DNA from: Candidatus Frackibacter sp. WG13
Lineage (GTDB): Bacteria; Bacillota; Halanaerobiia; Halobacteroidales; Acetohalobiaceae
Assembly: GCF_900114655.1 (NCBI RefSeq)
Contig: NZ_FOTT01000015.1
Location: 1-64,000 of the forward strand
Length of the DNA stretch: 64,000 nt
Reading direction: 5' to 3'
This document shows positions 17,111 to 26,953 of this stretch, one piece after another. The translations under genes and the position numbers were made by a program. Below the pieces are notes generated by a model. The model made no database searches. It saw nothing but the letters and a program-made list of their open reading frames with translations, and was not told where the DNA came from. Position 1 is the first letter of the stretch. Every line of letters starts with the position of its first letter.

Positions 17111-17908
17111 ATGTTAAGATTAAAAGGTGTAAGGAAAGTATTTAATCAAGGAACAATTAATGAGAATATTGCATTAAAAGGATTAGATTTAGAATTAGCT
17201 ACTGGGGATTTTGTGACGATTATTGGCAGCAATGGCGCAGGAAAGTCTACACTTTTAAACTCAATTGCAGGCAGTTTTGGTATAGATGCAGGTAAGATTG
17301 TAATAGACGAATTAGATGTGACGGGTAAGCCAGACTATAAGCGAGCCGGCTTAATTGGACGTGTCTTTCAAGACCCGTTACAGGGGACTGCTGCTTCTAT
17401 GACAATCGAAGAGAATTTAGCCATGGCAGCTGTTAGAGGGAAAAAGCGTGGATTAAAGATAGGAGTCAATAAAGAGCGGCGAGCTGAATTTAAGGAGTAT
17501 TTAAGTCTGCTAGGACTTGGTTTAGAAGATAGATTAACTGATAAAGTTGGTCTATTATCTGGGGGACAACGTCAGTCTTTAACTTTATTGATGGCTACGA
17601 TTGCTAAACCCAAAGTCTTATTATTAGATGAGCATACAGCAGCTTTAGACCCTAAAACTGCTGAGCAGGTAATTCAGTTGACTAAGAAGATAGTAGTCAA
17701 GAATAATTTAACGGTACTGATGGTAACTCATGATTTAAACCAAGCATTAAATATGGGGAACCGCACGATTATGATGGATAGTGGTGAGATAGTACTTGAT
17801 ATTAAGAATCCGGCTAGAAAGCATATGACTGTAGATGATTTATTAGATAAATTTGCACAGAAAAAAGGAAAAGAGTTAATGAACGATCGGATATTGTTAG
17901 CTCAATAA
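17111..17908 (+). CDS. ABC transporter ATP-binding protein (TrpZ-like)
   Basis: This 265-aa ATPase of the importer has Walker A GSNGAGKST (about 39-47), signature LSGGQRQ (about 151-157) and Walker B VLLLDEHTAALDP, with His in place of the more common Pro after the Glu, as in relatives of this subfamily. The switch histidine is in MVTHDLNQ. It ends the three-gene importer operon; a terminator follows. Confidence 0.92.
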   Translation: MLRLKGVRKVFNQGTINENIALKGLDLELATGDFVTIIGSNGAGKSTLLNSIAGSFGIDAGKIVIDELDVTGKPDYKRAGLIGRVFQDPLQGTAASMTIEENLAMAAVRGKKRGLKIGVNKERRAEFKEYLSLLGLGLEDRLTDKVGLLSGGQRQSLTLLMATIAKPKVLLLDEHTAALDPKTAEQVIQLTKKIVVKNNLTVLMVTHDLNQALNMGNRTIMMDSGEIVLDIKNPARKHMTVDDLLDKFAQKKGKELMNDRILLAQ

Positions 17909-17946
17909 AGTTATATTATTTAATGAAACAGAAGAATATCTCTATT

Positions 17947-17974
17947 AAGGAAGCTACTTAGCTTCCTTTTTTTT
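17947..17974 (+). terminator. Terminator of the ABC importer operon
   Basis: AAGGAAGC / GCTTCCTT with a 6-nt loop is followed by six further T. Confidence 0.88.
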
Positions 17975-18040
17975 GATTAATTATTTCTAATAATGATAGA
18001 ATAAGTATAAAGAAGATTATAAGCAAGAAGGTGAAGTAAT

Positions 18041-18283
18041 ATGTCTAATAATAATAAAAGTGGCGGGTATGTTCCGATTTACTTTACTCAAGATGAATAT
18101 GATGCTAAGATAGTAAAATCTTGCTTAGAAGCAGGAGGATTTAAGGCTAGGATTCATCTCGATGCTCGAGTAGGCTATGGGATTATTATTGATCCTTTAG
18201 ATAATATTAAAGTTTTAGTACCAGTTAATGAAGCGGAAGCTGCAGTAGAGTTTTTGACAGAATCTGAATTAGAAGTCGATTGA
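18041..18283 (+). CDS. DUF2007 small protein
   Basis: This 80-aa protein fits DUF2007 (putative signal-transducing protein): YVPIYFTQDEYDAKIVKSCL, then a glycine-rich turn and IKVLVPVNEAEAAVEFL. The fold resembles ferredoxin-like regulatory domains, and its function is not established. It stands alone between two terminated units, with AGAAGGTGA 7 nt before ATG. Confidence 0.75.
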   Translation: MSNNNKSGGYVPIYFTQDEYDAKIVKSCLEAGGFKARIHLDARVGYGIIIDPLDNIKVLVPVNEAEAAVEFLTESELEVD

Positions 18284-18345
18284 GGAGTAGAGATGAAAAA
18301 ATTAAGATTAAAGGTGAAATTAAGGTTGATTTGGCAAAATATTAA

Positions 18346-18374
18346 TTGACAAGTATTCGTGAATATGTTAATAT
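18346..18374 (+). promoter_or_regulatory. SigA promoter of metK
   Basis: A perfect TTGACA at 18346-18351, a 17-nt spacer and TAATAT at 18369-18374 lie just upstream of the SAM riboswitch. Confidence 0.85.
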
Positions 18375-18402
18375 GTTATTGTGTTTATAAGTACATATGG
18401 CA

Positions 18403-18546
18403 TTACATCAAGAGAGGTGGAGGGACAGGCCCTATGAAACCCGGCAACCAGCATGAAAGCGTATGGTGCTAAGTCCTGCAAGGAAGATAACTTGAGGGAT
18501 GTAGTAATTGTTAGAACATCTCTCCGCTAAGGAGAGAATTTTTTTA
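18403..18546 (+). promoter_or_regulatory. SAM-I (S-box) riboswitch with terminator
   Basis: The aptamer (18403-18506) shows AGAGAGGTGGAGGGA, CCCTATGAAACCCGGCAACC and the GGTGCTAAGTCCTGC block, all hallmarks of the S-box. P1 is TTACATC pairing with GATGTAG. A terminator (TCTCTCC / GGAGAGA with a seven-T tail, 18519-18546) follows. High SAM should stabilise P1 and shut off metK. Confidence 0.97.
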
Positions 18547-18563
18547 TTTTAAGAGGTGATAAT

Positions 18564-19757
18564 ATGTCTAATAATCGTTATTTATTTACTTCAGAATCAG
18601 TAACTGAAGGTCATCCAGATAAAGTTGCTGATCAGATTTCAGATGCAGTTTTAGATGCTATTTTTAGCCAAGATCCAAATTCTAGAGTTGCATGTGAAAC
18701 ATTAGTAACTACGGGGATGATTTTGGTTTCAGGAGAGATATCGACTGATTGTTATGTTGATATTCCAAAGGTTGCTCGGGAAAAAGTTAAAGAGATTGGG
18801 TATACGCGAGCAAAGTATGGCTTTGATGCTGAGACTTGTGCAGTTTTAACTTCTATTGATGAACAGTCTCCTGATATTGCTATGGGAGTAGATGAGGCTT
18901 TAGAAGCAAAAGAAGGTGAAACAGAAGAAGATGAAGAATTAGGTGCTGGTGATCAAGGGTTAATGTTTGGCTATGCTAGTAATGAAACAAAGGAATTAAT
19001 GCCTTTGCCGATTACTTTAGCTCATAAGTTGGCACAGAGACTAGCTGAAGTACGTAAGGATGACACATTACCTTACTTACGCCCTGATGGCAAGACTCAG
19101 GTTACTGTTGAGTATGAAGATGATAAACCAGTAAGGGTAGATACTGTGGTAGTCTCTACTCAGCATAGAGCGGATGTCTCTTTAGAACAGATTGAACGTG
19201 ACATTATAGCTAAGGTAATCAAACCAATTGTATCAGAGGATATGTTAGATAAAGAGACTAGATACTTAGTAAATCCAACTGGTCGTTTTGTAATTGGAGG
19301 ACCAAAAGGTGATGTTGGTTTAACTGGAAGAAAGATTATTGTTGACACTTATGGTGGAACTGCTCGCCATGGAGGAGGAGCTTTTTCCGGCAAAGATCCA
19401 ACTAAGGTAGATAGGTCAGCAGCTTATGCAAGTCGTTATGTGGCTAAAAATGTAGTAGCAGCCGGTTTAGCAGATAAGTGCGAGGTACAATTGGCTTATG
19501 CGATTGGTGTTGCTTCACCAGTATCAATTATGGTAGATACTTTTGGCACAGCTAAGGTTGAAGAAGAAGTTGTTGAAGAACTAATTCGCAAGCATTTTGA
19601 TTTGCGTCCAGCGAAGATTATTGAAGAATTAGAGTTAAGACAGCCAATTTATCAGCAAGTTGCAGCTTACGGTCATTTTGGACGTGATGAAATAGATTTA
19701 CCATGGGAACGAACTGACAAAGCTGAGGTTCTGCGTGCCGAGGGACTAGACAATTAA
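18564..19757 (+). CDS. metK: S-adenosylmethionine synthetase
   Basis: MetK makes SAM from methionine and ATP. The 397-aa protein has the expected length and motifs: [19 protein letters not shown] at the N-terminus, [12 protein letters not shown] (ATP site) and [19 protein letters not shown] (phosphate-binding loop). Control by the SAM-I riboswitch immediately upstream is textbook feedback. Its 3-prime end has been partly duplicated downstream (see the repeat at 19743-19865). Confidence 0.98.
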   Translation: MSNNRYLFTSESVTEGHPDKVADQISDAVLDAIFSQDPNSRVACETLVTTGMILVSGEISTDCYVDIPKVAREKVKEIGYTRAKYGFDAETCAVLTSIDEQSPDIAMGVDEALEAKEGETEEDEELGAGDQGLMFGYASNETKELMPLPITLAHKLAQRLAEVRKDDTLPYLRPDGKTQVTVEYEDDKPVRVDTVVVSTQHRADVSLEQIERDIIAKVIKPIVSEDMLDKETRYLVNPTGRFVIGGPKGDVGLTGRKIIVDTYGGTARHGGGAFSGKDPTKVDRSAAYASRYVAKNVVAAGLADKCEVQLAYAIGVASPVSIMVDTFGTAKVEEEVVEELIRKHFDLRPAKIIEELELRQPIYQQVAAYGHFGRDEIDLPWERTDKAEVLRAEGLDN

Positions 19758-19865
19758 CTTTCAAACTAGAAAGCATAGTATAACGTAGGTTCACAGCCAG
19801 CTTTGGTTTTTAAGCTGGATGAGGACTAGACAATTAAACTTTCAAACTAGAAAGCATAGTATAAC
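19743..19865. repeat. Duplicated metK 3-prime tail around a hairpin
   Basis: The 42-nt tail of metK including its stop (19743-19784) is repeated at 19823-19865 with a single extra A. Each copy contains CTTTC / GAAAG arms. The 38-nt insert between them carries a hairpin, CCAGCTT / AAGCTGG (19797-19818). This looks like slippage duplication or the scar of a small mobile hairpin element. Confidence 0.85.
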
Positions 19866-19882
19866 AATAAAAAATTGAGAAT

Positions 19883-19916
19883 AAAAAGCTAGGCATAATA
19901 TTATGCCTAGCTTTTT
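19883..19916. terminator. Terminator of metK
   Basis: A fully palindromic 34-nt sequence centred on GGCATAATATTATGCC has A-runs before and T-runs after, so it can work in both directions. Confidence 0.9.
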
Positions 19917-19993
19917 GTCATAGTAATTGGCAGTTGACAATTCTTTAATTATACTTGATCAATATTAGGTTTATCAACATATAAATCTTTTTT

Positions 19994-20022
19994 AAAGGAA
20001 TATTGGTGTGGGTCTTGAATAA
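19994..20022 (+). promoter_or_regulatory. SigH-like promoter of the priA operon
   Basis: AAAGGAATA and CTTGAATAA are placed with 17 nt between AGGA and GAAT, about 47 nt before the priA start. It fits the SigH consensus except one base. Confidence 0.45.
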
Positions 20023-20068
20023 TAATATTGGTGAGAATTAATGGTTTAAATAGAAGGTGGGCAATAAT

Positions 20069-22312
20069 ATGCAATTTAAATATGCGAAAGTAGTTGTGGA
20101 TGTACCAGTTAGTGATGTAGATAAACCATTTACATATCTAGTGCCAATGGAGTTGAGGGACCAAATAGAGATTGGCTACGAAGTGGAAGTACCTTTCGGG
20201 CATCGTAATTTAACTGGTTATGTAGTGGGTATAAAAGAAGAATTAGACATAGAAATAGATAATTTAAAAGAAATAGTAAAGCTTAAAAGTTCTTTGCCGT
20301 TATTTAATAATGAGATACTAGCTTTAGCTAAATGGATATCGGAATATTATCAATCTCATTTAATTACTGTTTTGAAAGCGGTAATTCCGTCAGGACATAG
20401 GAATGAGAAGGAGAAACGAATAGTAAGGTTGAGTCATTCATTAGATAAAGTAGAAGAAAAACTAGAAAAACTTAATAATAGAGCTTACAAACAGAAAGAA
20501 GTTTTACGTTATTTACTAGAGAATCAGCATCAGAATTTAAATACAACAGCTTTAGCAAAAGCAGTAGACACTAGCTCAGGAACCATAAGGAGATTACATG
20601 AGAAAGGATTAATTACATATGAAAGAATGACAGTTAAACGGACTCCGTATTCAGAAGTTGATTTTGAGTCTACAGAACATTTAGAGTTGACCTCTGAACA
20701 ACAGATTGCTTTAGATAAGATAGAAGGCCTATTAAAGGAATCTAATGCTAATACTATGTTATTAAAAGGAGTAACTGGTAGTGGTAAGACAGAAATTTAC
20801 CTACAAGCTATTGATAAAACTTTACATTCTGGACAAGAGGCAATAGTTTTAGTGCCGGAGATATCATTAACTCCACAGACTGTAGAACGATTTAAAAGTA
20901 GATTTGGGTCTAAAGTAGCAATTTATCATAGTCGGCTTTCTGAAGGGGAGAGATATGATGAATGGTTAAGGATGAAAAAAGGGAAAGCTAGTATAGTAGT
21001 GGGAGCTAGATCAGCTATCTTTGCACCATTTAATAATCTAGGTTTAATAATTATTGATGAAGAACATGAGACTTCTTATAAACAAAGTACCCATCCTAAG
21101 TACCAAACTCGTGATGTTGCTAATAAAAGAGCAGAATTAAATGATGCACTAACTGTTTTAGGAACAGCAACTCCATCCTTAGAGAGTTACTATCAAGTTC
21201 AAGTTGGTAATTATAAGTTTGCTAATTTAGATAAACGAGTTGATGATAAGCCATTACCGCCGGTTGAAGTTATTGATATGCGGGAGGAGTTAAAAGTAGG
21301 GAATAAAAGTATGTTTAGTAATAAGTTAGCGGAAGCAATTGAGGATAGATTAGTTAAGAATGAACAGATAATCATATTCTTAAATCGTCGTGGCTTTTCT
21401 ACTTTTGTTCTTTGTCGTGAATGTGGATTTGTTTTGGAATGTCCTAATTGTGATGTTTCATTAACATACCATGCTGACCAAACATTACTTCGCTGTCATT
21501 ATTGTGACTATCAACGTGAAGTTCCTGACATATGTCCTGAATGTGAAAGTCGTTATATTAAGTATTTTGGTGTAGGGACGCAAAAAGTAGAAAAAGCAAT
21601 TAGAGATGAATTTCCTACGGCACGTCTTTTGCGAATGGATGTCGATACTACTACTCGTAAAGGTGCTCACCAAAGAATGATAGATAGATTCAAAAATGAA
21701 GAAGTAGATATTCTACTAGGGACACAAATGATTGCTAAAGGTCATGACTTTCCTAAGGTTACGTTGGTAGGAGTAATTACTGCTGATACAGCTTTGAATT
21801 TTCCTGATTTTAGAGCAGCAGAGCATACATTTCAATTATTAACGCAGGTTGCTGGTAGAACTGGACGAGGGGAGGTTACTGGAGAAGTAATTATTCAAAC
21901 TTATACTCCTGAACATTACAGTATTCAGCTAGCAAAAGAACATGATTATGAGGCGTTTTATGAGCTAGAAATAAATTTTAGAAGAGAATTAAGGTATCCT
22001 CCACTTTCTCATTTAATTAATTTAATTATTAAAGGTGAAGAAGAGGTGGCAGTTAGTAAGATAGCTAATCAATTAGGAGTGGTTTTAGAACAAAAGATTA
22101 AAGAGGATAATTTTAAAATAGATGTTTTAGGGCCAGTACCGGCACCTTTATCTAAGTTAAGAGGAGAATATAGGTGGCAAATTATTTTAAAAGGTGATAA
22201 TATTAAACAAATGAGAAGGGTAAATCAACGCAGTATAGAAATAATAAATGATAATAGTAATTTAGGAAGTGTGACAATTAACGTTGATGTTGACCCTATA
22301 GGAATGTTATAA
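20069..22312 (+). CDS. priA: Primosomal protein N' (PriA helicase)
   Basis: PriA recognises stalled forks and reloads DnaB. I use ATG 20069, about 10 nt after AAGGTGG, giving 747 aa. The N-terminal fork-binding domain is at about 1-190, Walker A GVTGSGKTE near 230, the DEEH box IIDEEHE near 335, and eight zinc cysteines lie between about 450 and 490 (CRECGFVLECPNC, CHYC, CPEC). It begins the long priA-def-fmt-...-rpe transcription unit. Confidence 0.96.
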   Translation: MQFKYAKVVVDVPVSDVDKPFTYLVPMELRDQIEIGYEVEVPFGHRNLTGYVVGIKEELDIEIDNLKEIVKLKSSLPLFNNEILALAKWISEYYQSHLITVLKAVIPSGHRNEKEKRIVRLSHSLDKVEEKLEKLNNRAYKQKEVLRYLLENQHQNLNTTALAKAVDTSSGTIRRLHEKGLITYERMTVKRTPYSEVDFESTEHLELTSEQQIALDKIEGLLKESNANTMLLKGVTGSGKTEIYLQAIDKTLHSGQEAIVLVPEISLTPQTVERFKSRFGSKVAIYHSRLSEGERYDEWLRMKKGKASIVVGARSAIFAPFNNLGLIIIDEEHETSYKQSTHPKYQTRDVANKRAELNDALTVLGTATPSLESYYQVQVGNYKFANLDKRVDDKPLPPVEVIDMREELKVGNKSMFSNKLAEAIEDRLVKNEQIIIFLNRRGFSTFVLCRECGFVLECPNCDVSLTYHADQTLLRCHYCDYQREVPDICPECESRYIKYFGVGTQKVEKAIRDEFPTARLLRMDVDTTTRKGAHQRMIDRFKNEEVDILLGTQMIAKGHDFPKVTLVGVITADTALNFPDFRAAEHTFQLLTQVAGRTGRGEVTGEVIIQTYTPEHYSIQLAKEHDYEAFYELEINFRRELRYPPLSHLINLIIKGEEEVAVSKIANQLGVVLEQKIKEDNFKIDVLGPVPAPLSKLRGEYRWQIILKGDNIKQMRRVNQRSIEIINDNSNLGSVTINVDVDPIGML

Positions 22313-22359
22313 TAAGTAAATAATATAATTTTGAAGAGGATAGTTAAGGAGGAATAGAA

Positions 22360-22797
22360 ATGGCTGTTTTACCAATTAGAAAGGTTGGCGACCCAGTATT
22401 AAGAACGGATACTAAGCCTGTAAAAGAGATTACTGATAAGACAAAGAGATTACTTAAGGATATGGCTGATACTATGTATGATGCTGATGGTGTTGGCTTA
22501 GCAGCACCACAGATTGGTGTATCAAAAAAGATGTTTGTCGTTGATATAGGAGAGGGTTTAATATCATTAGTTAATCCTGAAATTATAGAAAGCTCAGGGG
22601 AAGATATTGATGAAGAAGGTTGTTTAAGCATACCTGGTGAAGCAGGAGATGTACTACGCGCAGAAAAAATAGTAATCAAAGGTTTAAATCCAGAGGGTGA
22701 AGAAGTTAAGATTGAGGCTAATGGCTTATTAGCTAGAGCTTTACAACATGAATTTGATCATTTAAACGGGGTTTTATTTATAGATAAGATGAAGTAG
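22360..22797 (+). CDS. def: Peptide deformylase
   Basis: This 145-aa metalloenzyme removes formyl groups from nascent N-termini. The three signature motifs are intact: GVGLAAPQIG, EGCLSIPG and HEFDHLNG (metal ligands one Cys, two His). It follows priA and precedes fmt, the conserved bacterial order. An AAGGAGG stands 8 nt before ATG. Confidence 0.97.
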   Translation: MAVLPIRKVGDPVLRTDTKPVKEITDKTKRLLKDMADTMYDADGVGLAAPQIGVSKKMFVVDIGEGLISLVNPEIIESSGEDIDEEGCLSIPGEAGDVLRAEKIVIKGLNPEGEEVKIEANGLLARALQHEFDHLNGVLFIDKMK

Positions 22798-22830
22798 TTA
22801 TTGTAATTTATAAAAGGAGGATTTAACTTT

Positions 22831-23793
22831 ATGAAAGTTATATTTATGGGCACTCCTGATTTTTCGGTACCAACTCTTGATAGTTTAGTGGAAGCAGATT
22901 TTACTAATGTATTAGGAGTTGTTACACAACCGGACCGTCCTAGAGGTAGAGGGCAGAAATTACAGCCTTCGCCAGTAAAGAAGAGAGCATTAGAGAATGA
23001 TATATCTGTATTTCAACCAGAGGATATTAATAAGGTAGAGTCTATTAATAGATTAAAAGAGTTATCACCGGATGTAATAGTGGTTGTTGCTTATGGTCAA
23101 ATCTTATCTAAAGAAATTCTAGATATGCCACCATTCGGATGTATAAATGTTCATGCTTCATTACTGCCAAAATATCGGGGTTCTGGTCCATTACATCGAG
23201 TTATTATTAATGGAGAAGATAAAACAGGAATTACTACGATGTATATGGGAGAAGGACTAGATACAGGAGACATAATCTTAAAAGAAGAGATTGGCATTAC
23301 AGAGGATGAAACTGTAGGGACTTTACATAATGAGTTAGCAGAATTAGGAGCTGAAGTTTTGATTAAGACTTTAAATTTAATCAATAAAGATAAAGCACCT
23401 AGAACTCCTCAAGATGATCGTAAAGCTACTTATGCCCAAAAGATAGAGAAAGCAGAAGGGCTGATTGATTGGACAGCTAGTGCTGAGGAAATCAAAGATT
23501 TGATTAGAGGGATGAATCCTTGGCCGGGGGCATATACTTATCATAAAGGAAAACGGTTAAAAGTTTGGATGAGTGAAATCTATGATTCTAAAACTAAGCC
23601 GTCAGTAATTCCAGGTACAGTAGTAGATATAGAAACGGAATCTGGTTTTATAGTGCAGAGTGGAGAGGGACAGTTATTGATTACTGAAGTTCAGCCAGAG
23701 AATAAACAACGGATGTCAGCTAATGATTACTTAAGAGGATATGAATTAGAAGAAGGTAATCTATTAGCAACTGACAAAAGTGTGAGTGAATAA
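22831..23793 (+). CDS. fmt: Methionyl-tRNA formyltransferase
   Basis: Fmt formylates initiator Met-tRNA with 10-formyl-THF. The 320-aa protein shows FMGTPDFSVPTL at the start, NVHASLLPKYRGSGPLHR (catalytic Asn/His region) and GLDTGDI. The C-terminal OB-like domain begins near 208. The stop overlaps the DUF116 start by one base, so the genes are translationally coupled. Confidence 0.97.
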   Translation: MKVIFMGTPDFSVPTLDSLVEADFTNVLGVVTQPDRPRGRGQKLQPSPVKKRALENDISVFQPEDINKVESINRLKELSPDVIVVVAYGQILSKEILDMPPFGCINVHASLLPKYRGSGPLHRVIINGEDKTGITTMYMGEGLDTGDIILKEEIGITEDETVGTLHNELAELGAEVLIKTLNLINKDKAPRTPQDDRKATYAQKIEKAEGLIDWTASAEEIKDLIRGMNPWPGAYTYHKGKRLKVWMSEIYDSKTKPSVIPGTVVDIETESGFIVQSGEGQLLITEVQPENKQRMSANDYLRGYELEEGNLLATDKSVSE

Positions 23794-24569
23794 TGCCATT
23801 AAGTAACCAAGATAAACAGGATACGAACAAAAGATTATTTTTGATTTTATTAGGATTAACTTTATCATTAATAGGAGTTGTAGTAGTTGGCATCTGGTAT
23901 TTAAATTTAGTAGGTCTTAATACTATTAGTCAAGCGATTCTATTAGTTCTTGGTTTAATTATTAGTTTGGCATCTATAATTATAATTATAGGTGTTTTAG
24001 GAATTATTATTACTATTAAGAGAGATGAACCTATCCCCTTACTCTTTATTCCGATGCGGATAGTAATTTCTTATCTATTTCCGCTAATTATCTATTTAGG
24101 TAAGCTATTAGGTTTTGATAAGTTAGAAGTACAGAATTCATTTATTCAAGTCAGCAATCAATTAGTTAAACCAGAAAATCTAGCAGTAAAACCTAAAGAT
24201 GTACTTATGTTGCTACCACATTGTATACAGCAGGCTGAATGTCAGTATAAGGTTACAAATAATTTAGATAATTGTCGTCGTTGTGGGAGATGTCAGATAG
24301 AAGATATTTTAGAAATAAGAGATCAGTATGGAATTAATGTAGCGGTTGCTACTGGAGGAACTTTAGCTCGTAAAATAATTAAGGAATTAAGGCCTAAGGC
24401 TATATTGGCGGTAGCCTGTGAACGAGATTTAACTAGTGGGATTCAGGATATCTATCCAATGCCGGTAATAGGTGTAGTCAATATTAGACCTGAAGGACCA
24501 TGTATTAATACTTTGGTTGATTTAGAAAAGATTGAAACAGCTTTAAATAAAATTATAAGGAGGGATTAA
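23793..24569 (+). CDS. DUF116 membrane protein
   Basis: This 258-aa protein has three hydrophobic segments near 17-37, 43-70 and 80-100. A cytoplasmic DUF116 domain rich in Cys follows (CIQQAECQYKV, NCRRCGRCQ), which probably binds a metal or Fe-S cluster. The family commonly lies between fmt and a zinc peptidase in Clostridia-like genomes. Its function is unknown. Confidence 0.85.
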   Translation: MPLSNQDKQDTNKRLFLILLGLTLSLIGVVVVGIWYLNLVGLNTISQAILLVLGLIISLASIIIIIGVLGIIITIKRDEPIPLLFIPMRIVISYLFPLIIYLGKLLGFDKLEVQNSFIQVSNQLVKPENLAVKPKDVLMLLPHCIQQAECQYKVTNNLDNCRRCGRCQIEDILEIRDQYGINVAVATGGTLARKIIKELRPKAILAVACERDLTSGIQDIYPMPVIGVVNIRPEGPCINTLVDLEKIETALNKIIRRD

Positions 24570-24571
24570 AT

Positions 24572-25267
24572 ATGTTTCCATTCTTTTATGATCCAACTTT
24601 TATTATTATAATTCCAGTTTTGATATTTAGTGCTTATGCACAATTTAAAGTTAAATCTACATTTAACAAATATTTAGAGGTTGCAGCTAGTCAGGGCTAT
24701 ACCGGTGCTGAAGTAGCTCGAGATATTTTACGGCGTAAAGGTCTTGATGATGTAACAGTTGAACAGACTAGGGGGAAGTTAAGTGATCACTATGATCCTA
24801 AGGCTAAGAAATTAAGACTATCATCAGAAGTTTATCAAGGAAGGTCTTTAGCTTCCTTAGGAGTAGCCGCCCATGAAACTGGGCATGCTATACAAGATGC
24901 GGTTGATTATGTGCCATTAAATTTTAGGAATAGCCTATTTCCAGTAGCTAGTTTTGGCTCGCAGTTAGGGCTTCCGTTGGCGGTATTTGGTTTTATCTTC
25001 TTTAAGTCACAACTTTTAGTTCAAATAGGAATAGTCGTCTTTAGTGCAGCAGTTTTATTTCAAGTTGTAACTTTACCTGTCGAGTTTAATGCTAGTTCTA
25101 GAGCAATTGATTTATTAAAAACCGGAGGTTACGTAACTAATGAAGAAGTGAAGCCTGCCAAGAAAGTTTTAAACGCAGCAGCTTTAACTTATGTAGCAGC
25201 GGCATTAGTTTCTGTTGCTCATTTAATAAGATTATTAATTATGTCAAGTATGTTGGATGATGAATAA
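24572..25267 (+). CDS. Zinc metallopeptidase, YugP family
   Basis: This 231-aa membrane peptidase of the Zn_peptidase_2 family has the zinc motif HETGH (in AAHETGHAIQDA), an N-terminal membrane anchor and two or three more membrane segments after the active site. A third ligand, Glu, lies in LPVEFNASSRA. It is two bases downstream of the DUF116 gene. The substrate is unknown; relatives may act in envelope quality control. Confidence 0.88.
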   Translation: MFPFFYDPTFIIIIPVLIFSAYAQFKVKSTFNKYLEVAASQGYTGAEVARDILRRKGLDDVTVEQTRGKLSDHYDPKAKKLRLSSEVYQGRSLASLGVAAHETGHAIQDAVDYVPLNFRNSLFPVASFGSQLGLPLAVFGFIFFKSQLLVQIGIVVFSAAVLFQVVTLPVEFNASSRAIDLLKTGGYVTNEEVKPAKKVLNAAALTYVAAALVSVAHLIRLLIMSSMLDDE

Positions 25268-25269
25268 TT

Positions 25270-25416
25270 ATGTTCTTTTTAATAGTATTAATTCTAATGT
25301 TCTTTCTGTTTCCTCCTCTTATATTACCGTTTCTTTTTTTTATATTTTTGATGATTCTATTTATTCCTTATAAATTTACTTTTGATTTGTTCTCAAAAGT
25401 TATTTGTAAAGACTAG
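25270..25416 (+). CDS. 48-aa hydrophobic small membrane protein
   Basis: A 48-codon frame starts two bases after the zinc peptidase stop. The product is almost entirely Phe/Leu/Ile/Met through residue 32 (likely one or two membrane segments), with a short tail ending SKVICKD. The Shine-Dalgarno is weak, so expression would depend on coupling. It fills the gap before rsmB. It could be a real small membrane protein or chance AT-rich sequence; position and intact frame favour a gene modestly. Confidence 0.45.
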   Translation: MFFLIVLILMFFLFPPLILPFLFFIFLMILFIPYKFTFDLFSKVICKD

Positions 25417-25452
25417 TAATTTACAGGTTTACTGATTGGAGGCTATAAGATA

Positions 25453-26799
25453 TTGCAGAAAAATGCTCGTCAATTAGCTGTAGAAGTTATTTATAGAGTT
25501 AATGAAGAAGGAGGATATTCAAACTTAACTCTGAATCAATTAATAAGAAAGTATGATATTACTGACCGTGATAAGGCTTTAGCAACTCAATTAGTTTATG
25601 GTAGCTTACGGATGCGTAATAGTTTAGATTGGCTAATTAATCAAGTTGCCAATCGCAAGGTAAAGAAGATGGATGGGTGGACTAGAAATATTTTGCGTTT
25701 AGGACTGTATCAGATTCAGTTTTTAGACGGGATTCCTGATGCGGTAGCCTGTAATGAGACGGTTGAGTTAGCTAAAGAATATAAACATCCAGGAGTAGCT
25801 AAGTTTGTTAATGGTGTCTTAAGAAATATATTACGCAGATTAGATTCATTACAGATGCCTAGTATTGAGGATGATCCTGTTCAACATATTAGGTATAAGT
25901 ATTCATTTCCGCAGTGGCTGGTAGAAAGATGGGTTAAAAGGTATGGAGTTAAAGCAACAATAGAAATCTGTCAAGCTTTCAACCAGATTCCAAATACTGT
26001 GATTAGGAGGAATCAGTTAAAGGTAAGTAAGCCTGATTTAGTAGACAGTTTAAGTAAGAATGATATTGAAGTAGAGGAGATTAATAATATTCCGCAAGCA
26101 TTTAAGATTGCTAATTATTCTTCATTATCCGATTTAGATACCTTTCAATCTGGATGCTTTCAAATTCAAGGCTTAGCATCAATACTGACTGGACACATTG
26201 TAGCGCCTAAGCCTGGGGAAAGAGTATTAGACCTGTGTAGTGCCCCAGGGGGCAAGACTACTCACCTAGCAGAGTTGATGGATAATCAAGGTAAGATAAT
26301 AGCCAATGAGTTACATGAACATAAGCTTTCGTTAATTGAAGAGAACTGTAAGCGATTAGGTATTGAGATTGTTAATGTTAAAATTGGTGATGGTCGAAAA
26401 GTAGAGTTTGCAGATTCTTTTGACCGAATATTAATTGATGCTCCTTGTTCTGGTTTAGGAATGATTGCTAAAAAACCGGAAATTAAGTGGCAGAAGAAAC
26501 CTCAGGATATTAAGCAATTAAAGGATATACAATTAGAATTATTAACGGCTGGAAGCGGGTTTTTAAAAGAAGGTGGGGAGTTAGTTTATAGTACCTGTAC
26601 AATTACTGAGGCAGAAAATATAGAAGTCGTCAAAGAATTTGTGAGTAATAACTCAAACTTTGAATTGGTTAATCTAAAATCACAAGTTAAAGAGTTTGGT
26701 ATTGATTCAGAATTTATTAATGAAGGTACTATTCAGTTATTACCTACTTGGCAAGAGAATGAAGGTTATTTTGTAGCTAAATTAAGAAGAATAAGCTAG
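25453..26799 (+). CDS. rsmB: 16S rRNA m5C967 methyltransferase RsmB
   Basis: RsmB methylates C967 of 16S rRNA. The 448-aa protein has an N-terminal NusB-like domain (about 1-140), the SAM motif DLCSAPGGKTTHLAE near 258, the DAPCSG motif with the catalytic Cys and the second Cys in YSTCTI. It starts at TTG 25453 with GGAGG upstream. Confidence 0.95.
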   Translation: MQKNARQLAVEVIYRVNEEGGYSNLTLNQLIRKYDITDRDKALATQLVYGSLRMRNSLDWLINQVANRKVKKMDGWTRNILRLGLYQIQFLDGIPDAVACNETVELAKEYKHPGVAKFVNGVLRNILRRLDSLQMPSIEDDPVQHIRYKYSFPQWLVERWVKRYGVKATIEICQAFNQIPNTVIRRNQLKVSKPDLVDSLSKNDIEVEEINNIPQAFKIANYSSLSDLDTFQSGCFQIQGLASILTGHIVAPKPGERVLDLCSAPGGKTTHLAELMDNQGKIIANELHEHKLSLIEENCKRLGIEIVNVKIGDGRKVEFADSFDRILIDAPCSGLGMIAKKPEIKWQKKPQDIKQLKDIQLELLTAGSGFLKEGGELVYSTCTITEAENIEVVKEFVSNNSNFELVNLKSQVKEFGIDSEFINEGTIQLLPTWQENEGYFVAKLRRIS

Positions 26800-26953
26800 A
26801 TTGTACTTTAATAGTATATCTTATTTATAAGCGTGGAATAATAGTATCTAACTTAGATAAATTATTATTTTAAGGGACTATATGAATATGAGCAATTAAT
26901 TATGTAAGAGTCTTAATTATATAAATGCTTTGTGTTAAAGAAAGGAAGATAGA

